Assembly (NCBI GenBank): GCA_026545225.1
Contig: CM048846.1
Location: forward strand, 53,684,270 to 53,748,269
Length of the DNA: 64,000 nt
Origin: Cornus controversa
Taxonomy: Eukaryota; Streptophyta; Magnoliopsida; Cornales; Cornaceae
Direction of reading: 5' to 3'
The notes under the pieces were generated by a model. That model was given only the letters and a program-made list of their open reading frames with translations, ran no database searches and was not told the origin of the DNA. A program made the position numbers and the translations under genes. Below, piece by piece: positions 10,693-21,962 of this stretch (position 1 is the first letter of the stretch; each line of letters starts with the position of its first letter).

Positions 10693-13681
10693 ATCTCCCC
10701 CTTTGACAATTTCGTGACAAAACCACCTAGACAATTATAACCTAACCCATTGGATAAATTAGATTACAATGTTGCCCAAAAATACATAGAATATAGAACT
10801 GATCATCAGAAGCTCCACTTGTGTGTTCAAGATGATTATAATAAAAACCTGTTGTACCTGCACATCTCTTAAATAACACAACCTGTGAAAAGCTTAATAA
10901 AGAAATATAATCATATATATCTTCCCCTTAAAAAAAATATCTGATAAATATATCTCCCTCTTTGTCAAAGAACCTCATATCACATCCTATGCATATAACA
11001 ATATCATCTCCCTCTTTTTGGAACAAATTGACAAAGAACTAGCAAAGAGATTTAGATAAACAGATAAATCATGAAGCACATAGAGAGAATAAGACAATAA
11101 GGAAGCAAAAATCATCATCACTGATCAAATAAATATTCAAAACATATCAGTTGATGGAATAATCAAAACATAACAAGATCAAGCATCAAACCTAGACAAA
11201 ATAGAGTTAACTACTCAAAATCTAGCAAAACATAACTAAGTCTATCATCAAGACCTAATCCCCATTATCATCATGAGCTCCACAAACTAGATATCATCAT
11301 CTATCAAAAAGATATCCTTGAACATGTAACTCCATCTATTAAAATTTGCATCAAAGTCCACAAAAGTATAATCCAAACATAAATATGGTATCCATAAGAT
11401 CAACATGCAACCTAATCAAAGACACCATGAGTATCAAAAAATAACCAAGTCTAAATCATAAACCTAGCAAACAGATGAACTAGTCTGAATCATCAAAATA
11501 TCAAAGCCTAAAAACTAGTTATCATCAGTTATGTAGGAGAATGAATGATGTCCATTATCAAAGATACATTGGGTTCTCATAAGGCTCGAATCATTATCCT
11601 CTATTGATGATCTATCAAGATTTGTCCTTAAATATTGCAAAAGAATACCACCTCTTAATCAATAACATCAACTACTTAAGTCATAACAATTGTATTTACC
11701 TCAATGATAATGACAAAACTTTGATTGTAAAAGATAAACATCCAAATAGAAATATGTCATCCAAATCACATAAGGATTCCAAACCAAAGTCTTTTCAAAG
11801 CAACATTCCTTTTCACTTTCAAAAATACTCATCTAGCTCTTTTAAACCTAATCATGAAAGTCATAATGAATGGAGACATAAACAAGGTCATAAGCTCCAT
11901 TGAAGAACTCTGTCAAACACTTGGAGAGTAAGATTTAAAAAAAATTGAGCACAACTTGTTTGATCAATTACTTCAAAATCAACTCAAATCCTCCAAAGAT
12001 AATCCCTTCCACCAATTTCAATCCAAAATTAATTATAAATATCAACCAAAATGATGTAGATTATGTAGCACAAGATAGATTAAGGATTGATGCAAGTTGA
12101 AGAAAAATAGAGTTAAAAGTTCCATTGAGTCAATTAATGAAACACTTGGTGTGCACCAAGAAAAACCCCAAATTGCAAAGGTATTTGTTTGCACAACTAT
12201 CATCAAATTCTCAAATAATCAAACAACAATCAACACAATACTCCAAAATTTCAATCCCAACCTCCAATAGTCAATGATCACAAGAAATATAGAAGATGAA
12301 GAGTGTAAGTCAGTTAGAGTGTTTTAGAGTACTTGAGAGTGAGAGTTTAAGATATATGAGTGTGTGTGCGAGTGTACAAGGAACTCCACTTAAAACATTA
12401 AGGCACGCGCGCGAATTTCATCAAAACTGGGCATCCGCTAAGTGCGACCGGTCCTCATATTTGGGGACCGGTCCAACTTCTCTCGGTTCCTCAGAACCTG
12501 TAGAAGTGCGACCGGTGCTCAATAATGGGGACCGGTCCAACTTTGTGAATTATACAAAAATTACACTTTGGACCTCTAATTCACCAAAAACACATCTTTT
12601 CAATCTGATTTAGTAATTAAGCACACAAAGTATGAAAATTAAACACAGAGCCAAAATAAAATATATTTTTGGATTTTTGAAAAAATTTCAACAAAAATAA
12701 AAATAAAAATAAATCATGAATAATCTTATGAGAATAATCAAAACACATTTTTCAAAGAATAACATGAGTTCTAAAATTTCTGAAAAATTTTAAACATTTA
12801 TAAATGCAGAATTTTAAAACCCATAATTTATCTATAAAATTCATTCTCAAATCCATGATCAGGACACAACTTCCAACACACAAATATTTATAAAAATTTA
12901 GAAATTCATCTAATAAATCTATGTGTGTGTGTGCAATCCAACTTCATCAAAAATTAATCAAATTCCTTTGATCCATCTTATAAAACATATTGGATAATAA
13001 GCAATTATAGCTACACATGATCAAATAATTTTTTCTTCATTAATTTTTTTCTTTTTCTAAGACGGTGGCTTTCACTCTTACGGGCAGCCAGCTATTTTCC
13101 TCAAAACAACTATTTAATTTTTAAAGATATCTCATTGGAGATTTACATTGTAGTGGAAGCTACGAACACATCCCGAAGGTAGCCTTTTCCATTTGTCTTA
13201 GATATTCAGCAAATTTTCTATTTTCTTTTTCTTTTCATGCTGAATAAAAACATATATTTTTTTCATTTTTTTTCTTTGATCATTTAAGCATTCAATGCTA
13301 CTCATACAATATATTCTAGTCAACTTCACATTAGTTTTCAATCAGTTCTCTCAGAGTTGGACTAGTGCACAAATTATATGGACTCAGAAGATTTACCTCT
13401 AAAAAGAAATAAATACAGCATATTGGTTATCAATGTTTAGATCATAAAATCAAGTACTTCATTCATTGACAAACTAAGTGTCCCAATTATGCATTCACAA
13501 ATCAAAGTGAAATTAAAAAGAAATATAAGAAAATCACATCATTTCTCAGAAAAATATAATTATCATAATCTCATATGATTATTACTAAAAATAAAAAAAG
13601 CCTAACCAAAAAAAATATGGTCCAATGAAAAACAAATAAATGAACATAAGCTCAGTCCATGACCATCAAAGTCCTAATGAC
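10693..13681 (-). other. non-coding interior of the LTR element
   Basis: No pol-like frame on either strand. A plus-strand open frame at 11,604-11,903 has no recognisable domain. Another pair of ACCGGTC motifs lies at about 12,445-12,535, echoing those in the LTRs. Confidence 0.6.
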
Positions 13682-14041
13682 CTAGTTAGGGAGTTTTGCA
13701 CCCAAAGACCTATTAGGAATAAATCTCATAGTATCAACAGGCACAAATTTCTCCAAATCTTCCTTTTTCATCCAGATAGTTTTAACATGCAATTTATCAG
13801 GAAAGAATTGTGGAGAAACAAAAGCATTCTTCTTTTTATTTGAATTCTTTTTACCTTGAGAATTTTTGGGTTTGTTCCAATAATGTGGCTTTTTAGCATG
13901 AACCCTATTCTTAGCAAAAGAATTATGCACATGAAAATCAGAATTAAAATGTCTTCTCTTTTTATAGCAATAGTATTGACTATGTCCAGTCTTACCACAA
14001 AAAGAACAATAAAGCACATTGGACACAACTTTAGCATGCAC
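13682..14041 (-). pseudogene. gag-like piece with a zinc knuckle
   Basis: Minus-strand frame of about 119 residues with a CCHC zinc knuckle near its start (CSFCGKTGHSQYYC, spacing C-x2-C-x4-H-x4-C), followed by a Lys/Asn-rich basic stretch. This fits the nucleic-acid-binding end of a Copia-type Gag. It belongs to a broken fossil element. Confidence 0.7.
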
Positions 14042-14050
14042 AGACTTGAC

Positions 14051-14419
14051 TTAAGACTTAGGTTTGGGTTCAGACACAATCAAATTCTTGGGTTTAACAA
14101 AAACAATTTTTCCCTTAGATGATGACCCAACAAAATCTAATCTAGTCTTATCTCCTACAGGCTTACCAACACTAATCATGTTATCAAGCTTAATCTGTCC
14201 AGAAGTAAAAGAAATTAATTTCTCTTGTGATTTTTTCAATTCAGGCTCAAAAAAATTAATTCTAGCAATAAGAACATCTTTAGCAGAAATAGCTTGACTT
14301 ACCTCGCTTTTGAGAAACTTTACTTTGCCTTGAAGATTCAGAATTTCAGCTTTACTTTCTTCAATCAACTTTAATTGATCTTCATTCTTTTTCCTCAAAT
14401 TTTCTTTCTCAGATTTCAT
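14051..14419 (-). pseudogene. gag-like coiled-coil piece
   Basis: Minus-strand frame of about 122 residues, rich in Lys, Glu, Leu and Ile in its first 70 residues, with heptad-like spacing typical of a coiled coil. It sits between the two zinc-knuckle pieces, the order seen in Copia Gags with two knuckles. Confidence 0.6.
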
Positions 14420-14460
14420 TTTATTCTAGAGGTTTTGATTGATAGCTTTTTCATCATCAA

Positions 14461-15273
14461 TCAATTGTTGCTTCTGCTCATTCTCTTCTTCAATACTTCT
14501 TTTTCTTTTTCTTCCAATTTTAGCTTTTTAGTCTGCTTCTTGTAAGCCTTTAATAACTCATTAAAGACTTCTTGCAACTTGCTTTCATATGGTTCTCCAT
14601 CAGACTGCTCATCTTCTGAATCATCAGACTCTACTTGACTGAGAGTAGTGTACATCTCTGTTTCACCTACATCAGAAGAAGAATCATTAGTAGTATCACC
14701 ATTCAATAAAGTAACAAAAGTAAGAGAATCATTCTCAACAGAAGAATCACTATCAGAGTTAGAAGATTCAGACTCAGAAATAATAGCTTTCATAACTTTC
14801 TTGTTTGAAATTTTCTTTGCACTAAAGTTATTTTTCTTAGGACTTGGACATTGATTAGATGTATGACCTTTACCACCACATGTCCAACAAGTAACCTCAA
14901 TTTCCTTAGAGTCATCTTCTTTCTCTTTCCTTTCCTTACCTTTGGATGATGAGCTTTGATTCATGAATTTAGAAGGATTTCCTTTTCTCAAATTTTTACC
15001 TTTTTCATATTCAAGAATCTTTCTAAATTTCCTAGCAAGGAGTGCAACATCATTATCTGAATCATATTCAAACCTTTCAATTTTTTCAACTTCAGATTTT
15101 GAAGAATTTGAACAATTTGACAAACTTGAAGACTTTGAAGTCTTTGATGTTTTTAAAGCCAAATTTTTTGATTTCTGAAGCTTTGGATATTTCATCTCAA
15201 AAGTTTGAATTGATCCAACTAACTCAACCACCTCCATAGAATCTACATCTCTGCTCTCATCTAAGGCTTCCAA
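14461..15273 (-). pseudogene. gag-like piece with zinc knuckle and acidic serine-rich tail
   Basis: Minus-strand frame of about 270 residues. A CCHC knuckle (CWTCGGKGHTSNQC) lies near residues 132-145, followed by Lys-rich and then Ser/Asp/Glu-rich segments and a charged coiled-coil-like end. This architecture matches Copia-type Gag. It is part of the same fossil as the neighbouring pieces. Confidence 0.75.
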
Positions 15274-15504
15274 CTTGGCTTAGAACCTATCAGGCAATGA
15301 TCTCATGATTTTTCTAATAATTTGAAAAGAAGGAATTTTCTCACCAAGGTTAGCACTACTTTGAACAATATAATTAAGCCTAGAATAAAAATCAGAAAAT
15401 ATCTCATTTTCATCCATTCTAATTGTTTCAAATTTAGTAGCAAACATTTGTAGCTTAGATCTCCTTACCTTGGTGGTACCCTCATGAGTTACCTGTAAAA
15501 TATC

Positions 15505-15900
15505 TCATGTTTCTTTTGAAGTGGAACAAGCAGAAATTCTAGCAAATTCAGAAGGAACAACAGAATTAAATATAGCATATAAACCCTTGTTGTTATTATT
15601 GGCATCTTCATGTTCAGCATTAGACCATGTTACCTTATCCTTCTCTATAGTCACAACAGCATCACCATCACCAGTGGTAATGGTAGGAATTTTATAGCCA
15701 TTCTCTACAGCCATCCAAACTCTCTCTCCTTGAGATTTTAAAAAGGCTTTTATGCGAGACTTCCAGAAAGTATAATTTGAACCATCAAATAAAGGAGTTC
15801 GCTGAATCGATCCATCCTCTTTCATACTAAATTCTATGATGATTTTTGAAAATAAAAATAAATTTTGATTTTTAAAAATACTTCGCAAGGAACTACTCAC
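15505..15900 (-). pseudogene. gag-like N-terminal piece
   Basis: Minus-strand frame of about 131 residues. From residue 26 it has the hallmark Copia Gag opening: an FDGSNYTFWKSRIKAFLKSQ-type motif followed by VWMAVENG. It lies directly inside the right (5') LTR, which fixes the orientation of the element. Confidence 0.8.
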
Positions 15901-15911
15901 AAATTAGAGAA

Positions 15912-15929
15912 CACTGCTCTGATACCAAT
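15912..15929 (-). promoter_or_regulatory. primer-binding site of the LTR element
   Basis: On the minus strand, immediately after the 5' LTR, the sequence reads ATTGGTATCAGAGC. It contains TGGTATCAGAGC, complementary to the 3' end of plant initiator tRNA-Met, the usual Copia primer. Confidence 0.85.
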
Positions 15930-17063
15930 TGTGAGTTGTGCGGTGCGGAAGCAGTTGCGAAAAGTATTTTAGAACCTAGAGGGGGGGTGAATAGGATCAC
16001 TTGCTCGTTTGCTTAATTTTTAATTAATTCAATTTTAAGTCCAATTAATCAAACAATTAAAGCAAGCAAATAAATAAAGTGCAAGTAAAGAAAAGAATGC
16101 ATCAGATAGACGTGGAAACCCAAGGCGGGAAAAACCACGGAGGGAGGCGGCACGCCTCAGGGAACCAATTCACTATGATGAAGCAAAGTACAACAGACTC
16201 TGTCTCAGTCTCACACCCCTCTTCACGTCCAACTGCTGCAAACTTCCGGCTAACGTCACCACCCTTACAGAAAGGTTGCTGGAAGAACCAAAATACTCAG
16301 CAAGTATTTTGTTCCCTTCGTAGTGCAATCTGGTCACCTTTCTTCCTCAGCAAGCAAGCAAGCGAAGAACCTTCAATCCAATGTTCTGATCAGCAAATCG
16401 ATTTGATGCAGTCTCTGAGCAGCTAATCAGAAGTAGAACACCATCCTAAAAATCACTCGTGAAGTATGGATGTGTGTTCTTAAAACTATATAAACCCTAA
16501 TTATTATGTATATACTCTCTCTCTTTAAAAATAATATTTCAGGGCTTCTCTTGTAGAGAAAATATGAATACATATATATAGGCAAGGAAGTCCTAATTCT
16601 ACTTGGAAAAGAAGTTGAATACCAAAATAGAACTTTCCTAGAAGTTTCAAACCCAATAGGAATCAGAATTTTCGTCAAAAACTATTTCCTATTTGGAACA
16701 GGCTAAGTGGGACCGGTGCCAAATAAATAGGACCGGTGGGACTTTTTGAAAACCTGCAGAAACTAAACTGCCGAGAAAAGTTGGACCGGTCCTAAATATT
16801 GGGGACCGGTCCTACTTTGAAAAATCCTAAAATTTTCATTTAAACCCTGGTTTTTCAAAATAGGCTCGGAACTAAAAAGTGCAGAGTGTCCTCACCATAC
16901 TTACCTGTACTCTATGGTGTTCATACTGATTTGTCGGCTTCCATGCACTTGAGTGTCAGCTCGAAGATGTCGATGATCGATACAAAGAATAATCCAAAAA
17001 TTACAACTCGATCAATCAGGTTTTGATCACCGAAATATGCCAATTACAAATTTATATCTCACA
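15930..17063 (-). repeat. 5' LTR of the 9,509-17,063 element
   Basis: Pair of the LTR at 9,509-10,692, slightly shorter and nearly identical over the aligned length. Same TG...CA ends, flanked outside by the TATTT duplication. Confidence 0.9.
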
Positions 17064-17439
17064 TATTTTTATTTTGAGAAAAATTAATTAAAACCTCAGA
17101 GTTATATAATATATTAATATATATTTTTCACAATTTAGTGGTGCCATAAATAATATATATAATATTATTTAGTAATATAAATATTTATTATTAATATACA
17201 GTATATTATTAATTATACATACTACACTATAATAATATTAAATATTAATTAGTTTAATTTATTTATTAATGATATAATATTAGGTTTCATATAAGAAATA
17301 ATTTATTTTGTAATATTTTTTTAGTATAGTTTAATAGTTAAAATATGATAAATTGTTGTTATTATATAGCATAACATTATCTGTTATCTATAAGATTATA
17401 TTCTACATTTTAACTTAAAATGTTAACTAAATATAAGTT
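17064..17439. repeat. AT-rich degenerate repeat field, right part
   Basis: Continues the field interrupted at 9,508. It has the same motif order as, for example, 8,260-8,400 (TATTTTGAG, then ATTAATTATACATACTACAC), and 17,653-17,810 continues it beyond the MITE. Confidence 0.65.
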
Positions 17440-17652
17440 GAGCAATGCTACACGTCATGAAATTATTTTATGAATTTGTATCATGAATGATGTGGCAGGT
17501 AACGTAGATAGTTAGTATTGGTGGGATTCCCCTCGTACACAGAATCCCATGATATTATCACTGAATCCCACCAATACTAACTCTCGACGTTACTTGCCAC
17601 ATCATTCATGATACAAATTCATTAAATAATTTCATGACGTTTAACATTTCTC
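17440..17652. mobile_element. Mutator-like MITE in the AT-rich field
   Basis: 213 bp with inverted arms of about 90 bp: GAGCAATGCTACACGTCATG on the left against TCATGACGTTTAACATTTCT on the right, pairing inward to TATTGGTGGGATTC and GAATCCCACCAATA. Flanks ATATAAGTT (17,431-17,439) and ATATAAATT (17,653-17,661) form a 9-bp duplication with one mismatch. Non-coding. Confidence 0.82.
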
Positions 17653-17810
17653 ATATAAATTTTATTAAATATTTTTTTTATATTCTACAAATATTTAATT
17701 AAATATTCAGAGTTATCATTGTTATACAATATATTAACTTTATATTTATCACAAATTAATGGGAACTGTCATAAATGATTTTCATTTTTAATGTAATTGG
17801 TCTAATATTA

Positions 17811-17908
17811 TGTAAACACATATATATTCCGTCACCATATATGCATTAAGAACATATAAAACATCTAGCACATTTCATGCTTTTCAAATGCTCGCCAAAA
17901 CCATATTC

Positions 17909-17956
<48 letters not shown>

Positions 17957-19964
17957 CCACTACTACCACAAATATATAATCACATATATATCTAACACCA
18001 TGCATAAAAGCCACATAAGCATACAAGACAATACATAGCTAAGCATGTACGTAATTTAGCATGCTTTTCATAGAATTTAACCTATATCATACATGCATAT
18101 CACAATGCAAGGAATCATTTAAATTTAAATATGCTTTCACGTCCCAAACCCACATATATGTATATACACACACATATATATATATATATATCCTCACGTC
18201 TCACGTATACTCAATCTCCACCTGTGCACACATATATATAAGCACATATATATAGATATACACATACCACATATGATCAAATTAAGACATATGTAAATTT
18301 CTTAACGTAAGTAAAATATACATACGAGACAGAGGCAAGAATCAACTTGTCTTAGGTCCAGCTCTCAACTGGTCTATGCCTGCAAATCGACCCCTACCAA
18401 GTCCGGTCCAGTCTTGTGTCCAAGTCACCTTTGAACCCACTTCTTTCCCTTTTTATCTCTATGCTTGACCCAATGAATTTGACGAGTTCAAGCCTCAAAA
18501 CATAGCTGCCCAAAGAAGAACTAAATTTCACGGCAACCCACCCTCGTTCGAGACCAAACCCAAATGCCACAAATCAGCCCACAATTACTGAACCCAATAT
18601 AGGGGTCCACTTTCGGTCTCTATTCGAACTACAAACCAGCCACTACAGGCTGCTCAAACCACACCAGCAAGGTATACCCAACACGGTCCACCATAACCAA
18701 AAGCCGTCCATGGTTGCGACACCAAAAATATAAGCAACTACTTCTACCCCGAAGCACCAGCAACAAACCAAACAAGCCACCAACTTCGGCCCCAATCAAA
18801 ACCAAGGAAGCCCAATTTTTGAAGCCACCATCGTAACCAAAACGGCCATCAATGTCCACCAACCAAACTGGCAGAAACCCCGCCGCCATAGCCACACCCG
18901 AGACCATCCAAACAGGCCATTTCTAGCCACCACACAGCCAAGCCGAACCACCATGAACCCAAAACATCATTCTCGGCATCACCTCCACCCATGGCAACCA
19001 ACTATGCACTAACTGAAACCCATAGCTAGCCGACTAAGCCAAAACCCAACAAGTCTCACCAGAATTCATCCAAAAACCCAGCCTAAACCACCTTCGGCAG
19101 CCACTTCCAGCACCCAAAAACCCATTTGAATATCAAACCCAAACCGAGTTGCGATCGAACCCAGTTATCATCAAACCGCCGGACAGCCACCGCCGTGTCA
19201 CGGCCACCACCAGCCACGAACCAGCCACCGAAACCCACCTGGAACAACCCAATCACTTACCGCCGGAACAGTCGCCGTCCTCACCACCAGCCGAAGCTCA
19301 CCAAGGTCACGGCCGCAGAGAAGAAACCCAAAACTCCGCCAATCAAAACCCCGTCAACACCCCGGTCAAGCCAAACGCGACCCAGTCCGTGGAACCACCC
19401 GAAAACCCAGCCACTGCCGTGAACCGAGCCCATCGCCGACGGACCCAGAAACTCCCGTCGCTGCTGCCTTCAATCGCCGCTCCAGCCGCTGCCGGAGCAC
19501 CACCTCCACCGGCGCCCAAGCAAGGCCCCGCCGTGAGCCACCCCGAGCCACCTCCTCCTTCTTCCTCCTTTCCTCTTCTCCCGATTCTCTCTCGGTTTCT
19601 CCCGATCTCGGCTTCTCTCCCTCTCCCCCTTCTCTTCCTCTTCTTTCTCTTTTCTTTTTCCTTTTCTTTTTCTTTCCTTTTCTTTTCTTTTCTTTCTTCT
19701 TTTTCTCTTTTCTCGGCTGACCCATGTGGTCTCTTCTCCTCTTCTAATATACACCACACACTTTCTTATTCTCCCTCAGCCACATATATATAACATATTT
19801 ATATATGTATATATCCAAATCAGCTCATGTGCAAGAATGAGGCACATATACATGTATACATACCTATACTATACATGTACATATTACACTACACACACAT
19901 ACATTCACAAGTATTTATAATTTAAGATAAATACACTTACCACACTATATATATTTATATATAT

Positions 19965-20002
<38 letters not shown>

Positions 20003-20015
20003 CGACGTCCTCTAT

Positions 20016-20061
<46 letters not shown>

Positions 20062-20150
20062 CCACATTCTTTTCGAATTTAATTTATTCAAAAAAATTTA
20101 ATCCAGCCCAAAATCATCCGGGACCGGTCAAAATAATTCCGGTCCTTACA
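17811..20150. mobile_element. putative solo-LTR-like block (TGTAAACAC...CCTTACA)
   Basis: The AT-rich field stops inside a TTATGTAAA motif and is replaced by TA microsatellites (17,914-17,952; 18,176-18,191; 19,971-20,055), then a GC-richer stretch (18,350-19,560) biased to Pro, Thr and His codons, then a polypyrimidine tract (19,550-19,740). The right edge reads CCGGTCCTTACA, which with TGTAAAC at the left gives TG...CA ends. Plant LTRs with such low-complexity bodies are known. No target duplication was found, so the limits and the LTR reading are tentative. Long open frames here (such as 19,149-19,793) are composition artefacts. Confidence 0.4.
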
Positions 20151-21145
20151 AAGTCCTTGACATTTGATATGAGAAATTAGGATTTGTAGTGAAATAAAAT
20201 ATGTTTTATCAAACTTTTGCAACCATTTCTGCACCACGTAAGTCACAATTAGAACTATATAGGAAAAATAATATGCAATGTTCATTTAACTCAATTATTA
20301 ACTACAAATTCCAATTTGAGAATGTAGGCACCATATCAAAACCATTGATAATTATGGTAATGAAGTGCTTTCCTGATTCATCTAACTCCCAAAAGCATCT
20401 CGTCCTTGATTCGTGAGAACTAATTCGAGGTTGAAACTTGAGGGGGAGACGGTCACAAGATTTCTCATTATCCCATTACTCAAAAGGGCAAAAGTGGTCT
20501 GGTAGTTGTTACCTTACCCTGACATCTTTTCTTTGACTTCAAATGGGGAGCATTAATCTTGAATGGTGGGATGGAACTTCGCTTTGCTCTTGCTCACTCA
20601 TAGCAATGTCGTTGTGACTTGGTCTTTATACTATAATGATTTAAGAACGAGGAGAGCCATGGCAGGGCTAGCTTCTAGAGATAATCCATCCGTTAGATAG
20701 TGAATATGAAGATTTTTTGACCATAAGAGCGTTACTGATAGAGAAAAAGCCTAGATCCAATGTTCAAGGAAATATGTTTACTAACCTAATGACTTATTAA
20801 AGTAAGAAATTAGCCCAACTGCAACGTCTTATTAAAGCAGGAGATCTGCCCATCTGCAAAATGGCAGATATAACTAAGCAATTTGGAATAGCACGTTGTA
20901 CTAAATTAGTTGACTCAAAAGTCAAAAGAGAAAAAATTGTGTTTTTTATTGAGCATTAAATTGTCTCAACTGAACATCCCATTTTATTACATTAAAAATC
21001 ACATTTTATCAAATTACATGTCAATGCATAAGTAAAAATAACATCCCATGTGTCAGAAAATATATCCAACACCATTGACACATATAGAAGCATTAATTGC
21101 TAGTTACATATAGATTATTTCTCAATACAATTTCTTTCAAATTCA
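20151..21145. other. spacer, no gene recognised
   Basis: No domain-bearing frame. A phrase near 20,435 (ACTTGAGGGGGAGAC) looks like a retroelement polypurine tract, but no LTR edge follows. The stretch next to 21,146 may hold decayed 3' sequence of the prolyl 4-hydroxylase remnant. Confidence 0.45.
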
Positions 21146-21357
21146 TTAAAATTTCAGGTAGTTCACATCCTGATCAACACAATCACTAATTGCCAGATTC
21201 TCCACTCTTTCCTCAAATGACCTCACAAGATTCCATTTAGTTGCAGACCATTTCTCCCCCTCAATGATGGGATAGCTCATATGGAAGCTCAATGGGTCGG
21301 TGGTTACATCGGTATGAAGGCTAAAGAATAGCAAAGCATCACCCTTATTGGGGTTCA
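21146..21357 (-). pseudogene. prolyl 4-hydroxylase C-terminal exon remnant
   Basis: The minus-strand frame reads NPNKGDALLFFSLH near its start, then SFHMSYPIIEGEKWSATKW, then VRSFEERVENLAISDCVDQD before a stop at 21,146-21,148. This closely follows the C-terminal part of the 2-oxoglutarate/Fe(II) domain of plant prolyl 4-hydroxylases, ER/Golgi enzymes that hydroxylate proline in cell-wall glycoproteins. The expected distal iron-binding His (SFH) and the 2-oxoglutarate-binding Lys (EGEKW) are present. A splice acceptor (ATTGTAG) precedes it at 21,358. The upstream exons with the HxD pair were not found, and the Cys-rich tail usual in many relatives is cut short. The TRIM sits in the intron only 29 bp upstream of the exon. 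I judge it a gene fragment. Confidence 0.72.
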
Positions 21358-21385
21358 CTACAATTAGAAAATTACACAATAAAAT

Positions 21386-21957
21386 TGTAGTAACCCTTGT
21401 GGACGGGTGTGAGTGGGCGGGTGCGAAGAAAGACACTGGGCTGAGCTACCACACTGACAGGGTACAGGGTGCTCAATCCCACATCGCCTGGGTGTGGAAA
21501 AGGGGATGTGCTTATATGTAGTATGTTCTCTTCAAATGGTATGAGGCCTTTTGGGATAAACCCAATAGCAAAATCGTGCGGGCTATGGCCCAAAGCGGAC
21601 AATATCATACCATGTGTTGGAGCGGGGTATTATAGTTGGTATCAGAACCTGAACCCAGCCGGAAGTAAGTGTGCCGACGAGGGCGTCGGGCCTCGTAGGG
21701 GGGTGGATTGTAGTAACCCTTGTGGACGGGTGTGAGTGGGCGGGTGCGAAGAAAGACACTGGGCTGAGCTACCACACTGACAGGGTACAGGGTGCTCAAT
21801 CCCACATCACCTGGGTGTGGAAAAGGGGATGTGCTTATATGTAGTATGTTCTCTTCAAATGGTATGAGGCCTTTTGGGATAAACCCAATAGCAAAATCGT
21901 GCGGGCTATGGCCCAAAGCGGACAATATCATACCATGTGTTGGAGCGGGGTATTATA
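21386..21957 (+). mobile_element. complete TRIM (terminal-repeat retrotransposon in miniature)
   Basis: Two 249-bp LTRs (21,386-21,634 and 21,709-21,957) differ by about one base and flank a 74-bp interior. The interior begins TTGGTATCAGAACC, a tRNA-Met-type primer-binding site, and ends with the purine tract TAGGGGGGTGGA. Both ends are flanked by the 5-bp duplication AAAAT (21,381-21,385; 21,958-21,962). There is no coding capacity, as expected for TRIMs, which are mobilised in trans. LTR ends are TGTAG...TATTATA, so the 3' end is not the canonical CA. It looks whole and recent. Confidence 0.93.
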
Positions 21958-21962
21958 AAAAT

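Larger units (their letters stand above)
9509..17063 (-). mobile_element. Copia-like LTR element with gag but no visible pol, TSD TATTT
   Basis: Minus-strand element of 7,555 bp with two LTRs (9,509-10,692 and 15,930-17,063), a 5-bp target duplication TATTT on both sides (9,504-9,508; 17,064-17,068), a primer-binding site next to the right LTR and a purine tract next to the left LTR. The interior codes only for gag-like pieces (13,682-15,900) with several breaks. I see no protease, integrase, reverse transcriptase or RNase H, and the remaining roughly 3 kb (10,693-13,680) is non-coding. Known autonomous Copia relatives carry pol after such a gag, so this looks like a non-autonomous derivative. 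The LTRs differ by well under 2% over aligned parts, so it is young. Confidence 0.88.

Noticed and set aside
19149-19793. 214-residue Pro/His/Thr-rich forward frame, with Lys/Arg/Glu-rich frames on the other strand
   Set aside because: The frames follow from low-complexity CCACC and CT-rich sequence, all frames are open for composition reasons, and no conserved domain is visible.
21372-21931. Identical 78-108-residue frames (MILSALGHSPHDFAIG) in both TRIM LTRs
   Set aside because: They are open by chance in each LTR copy; TRIMs are not known to code, and the solo LTR relative keeps only part of the frame.
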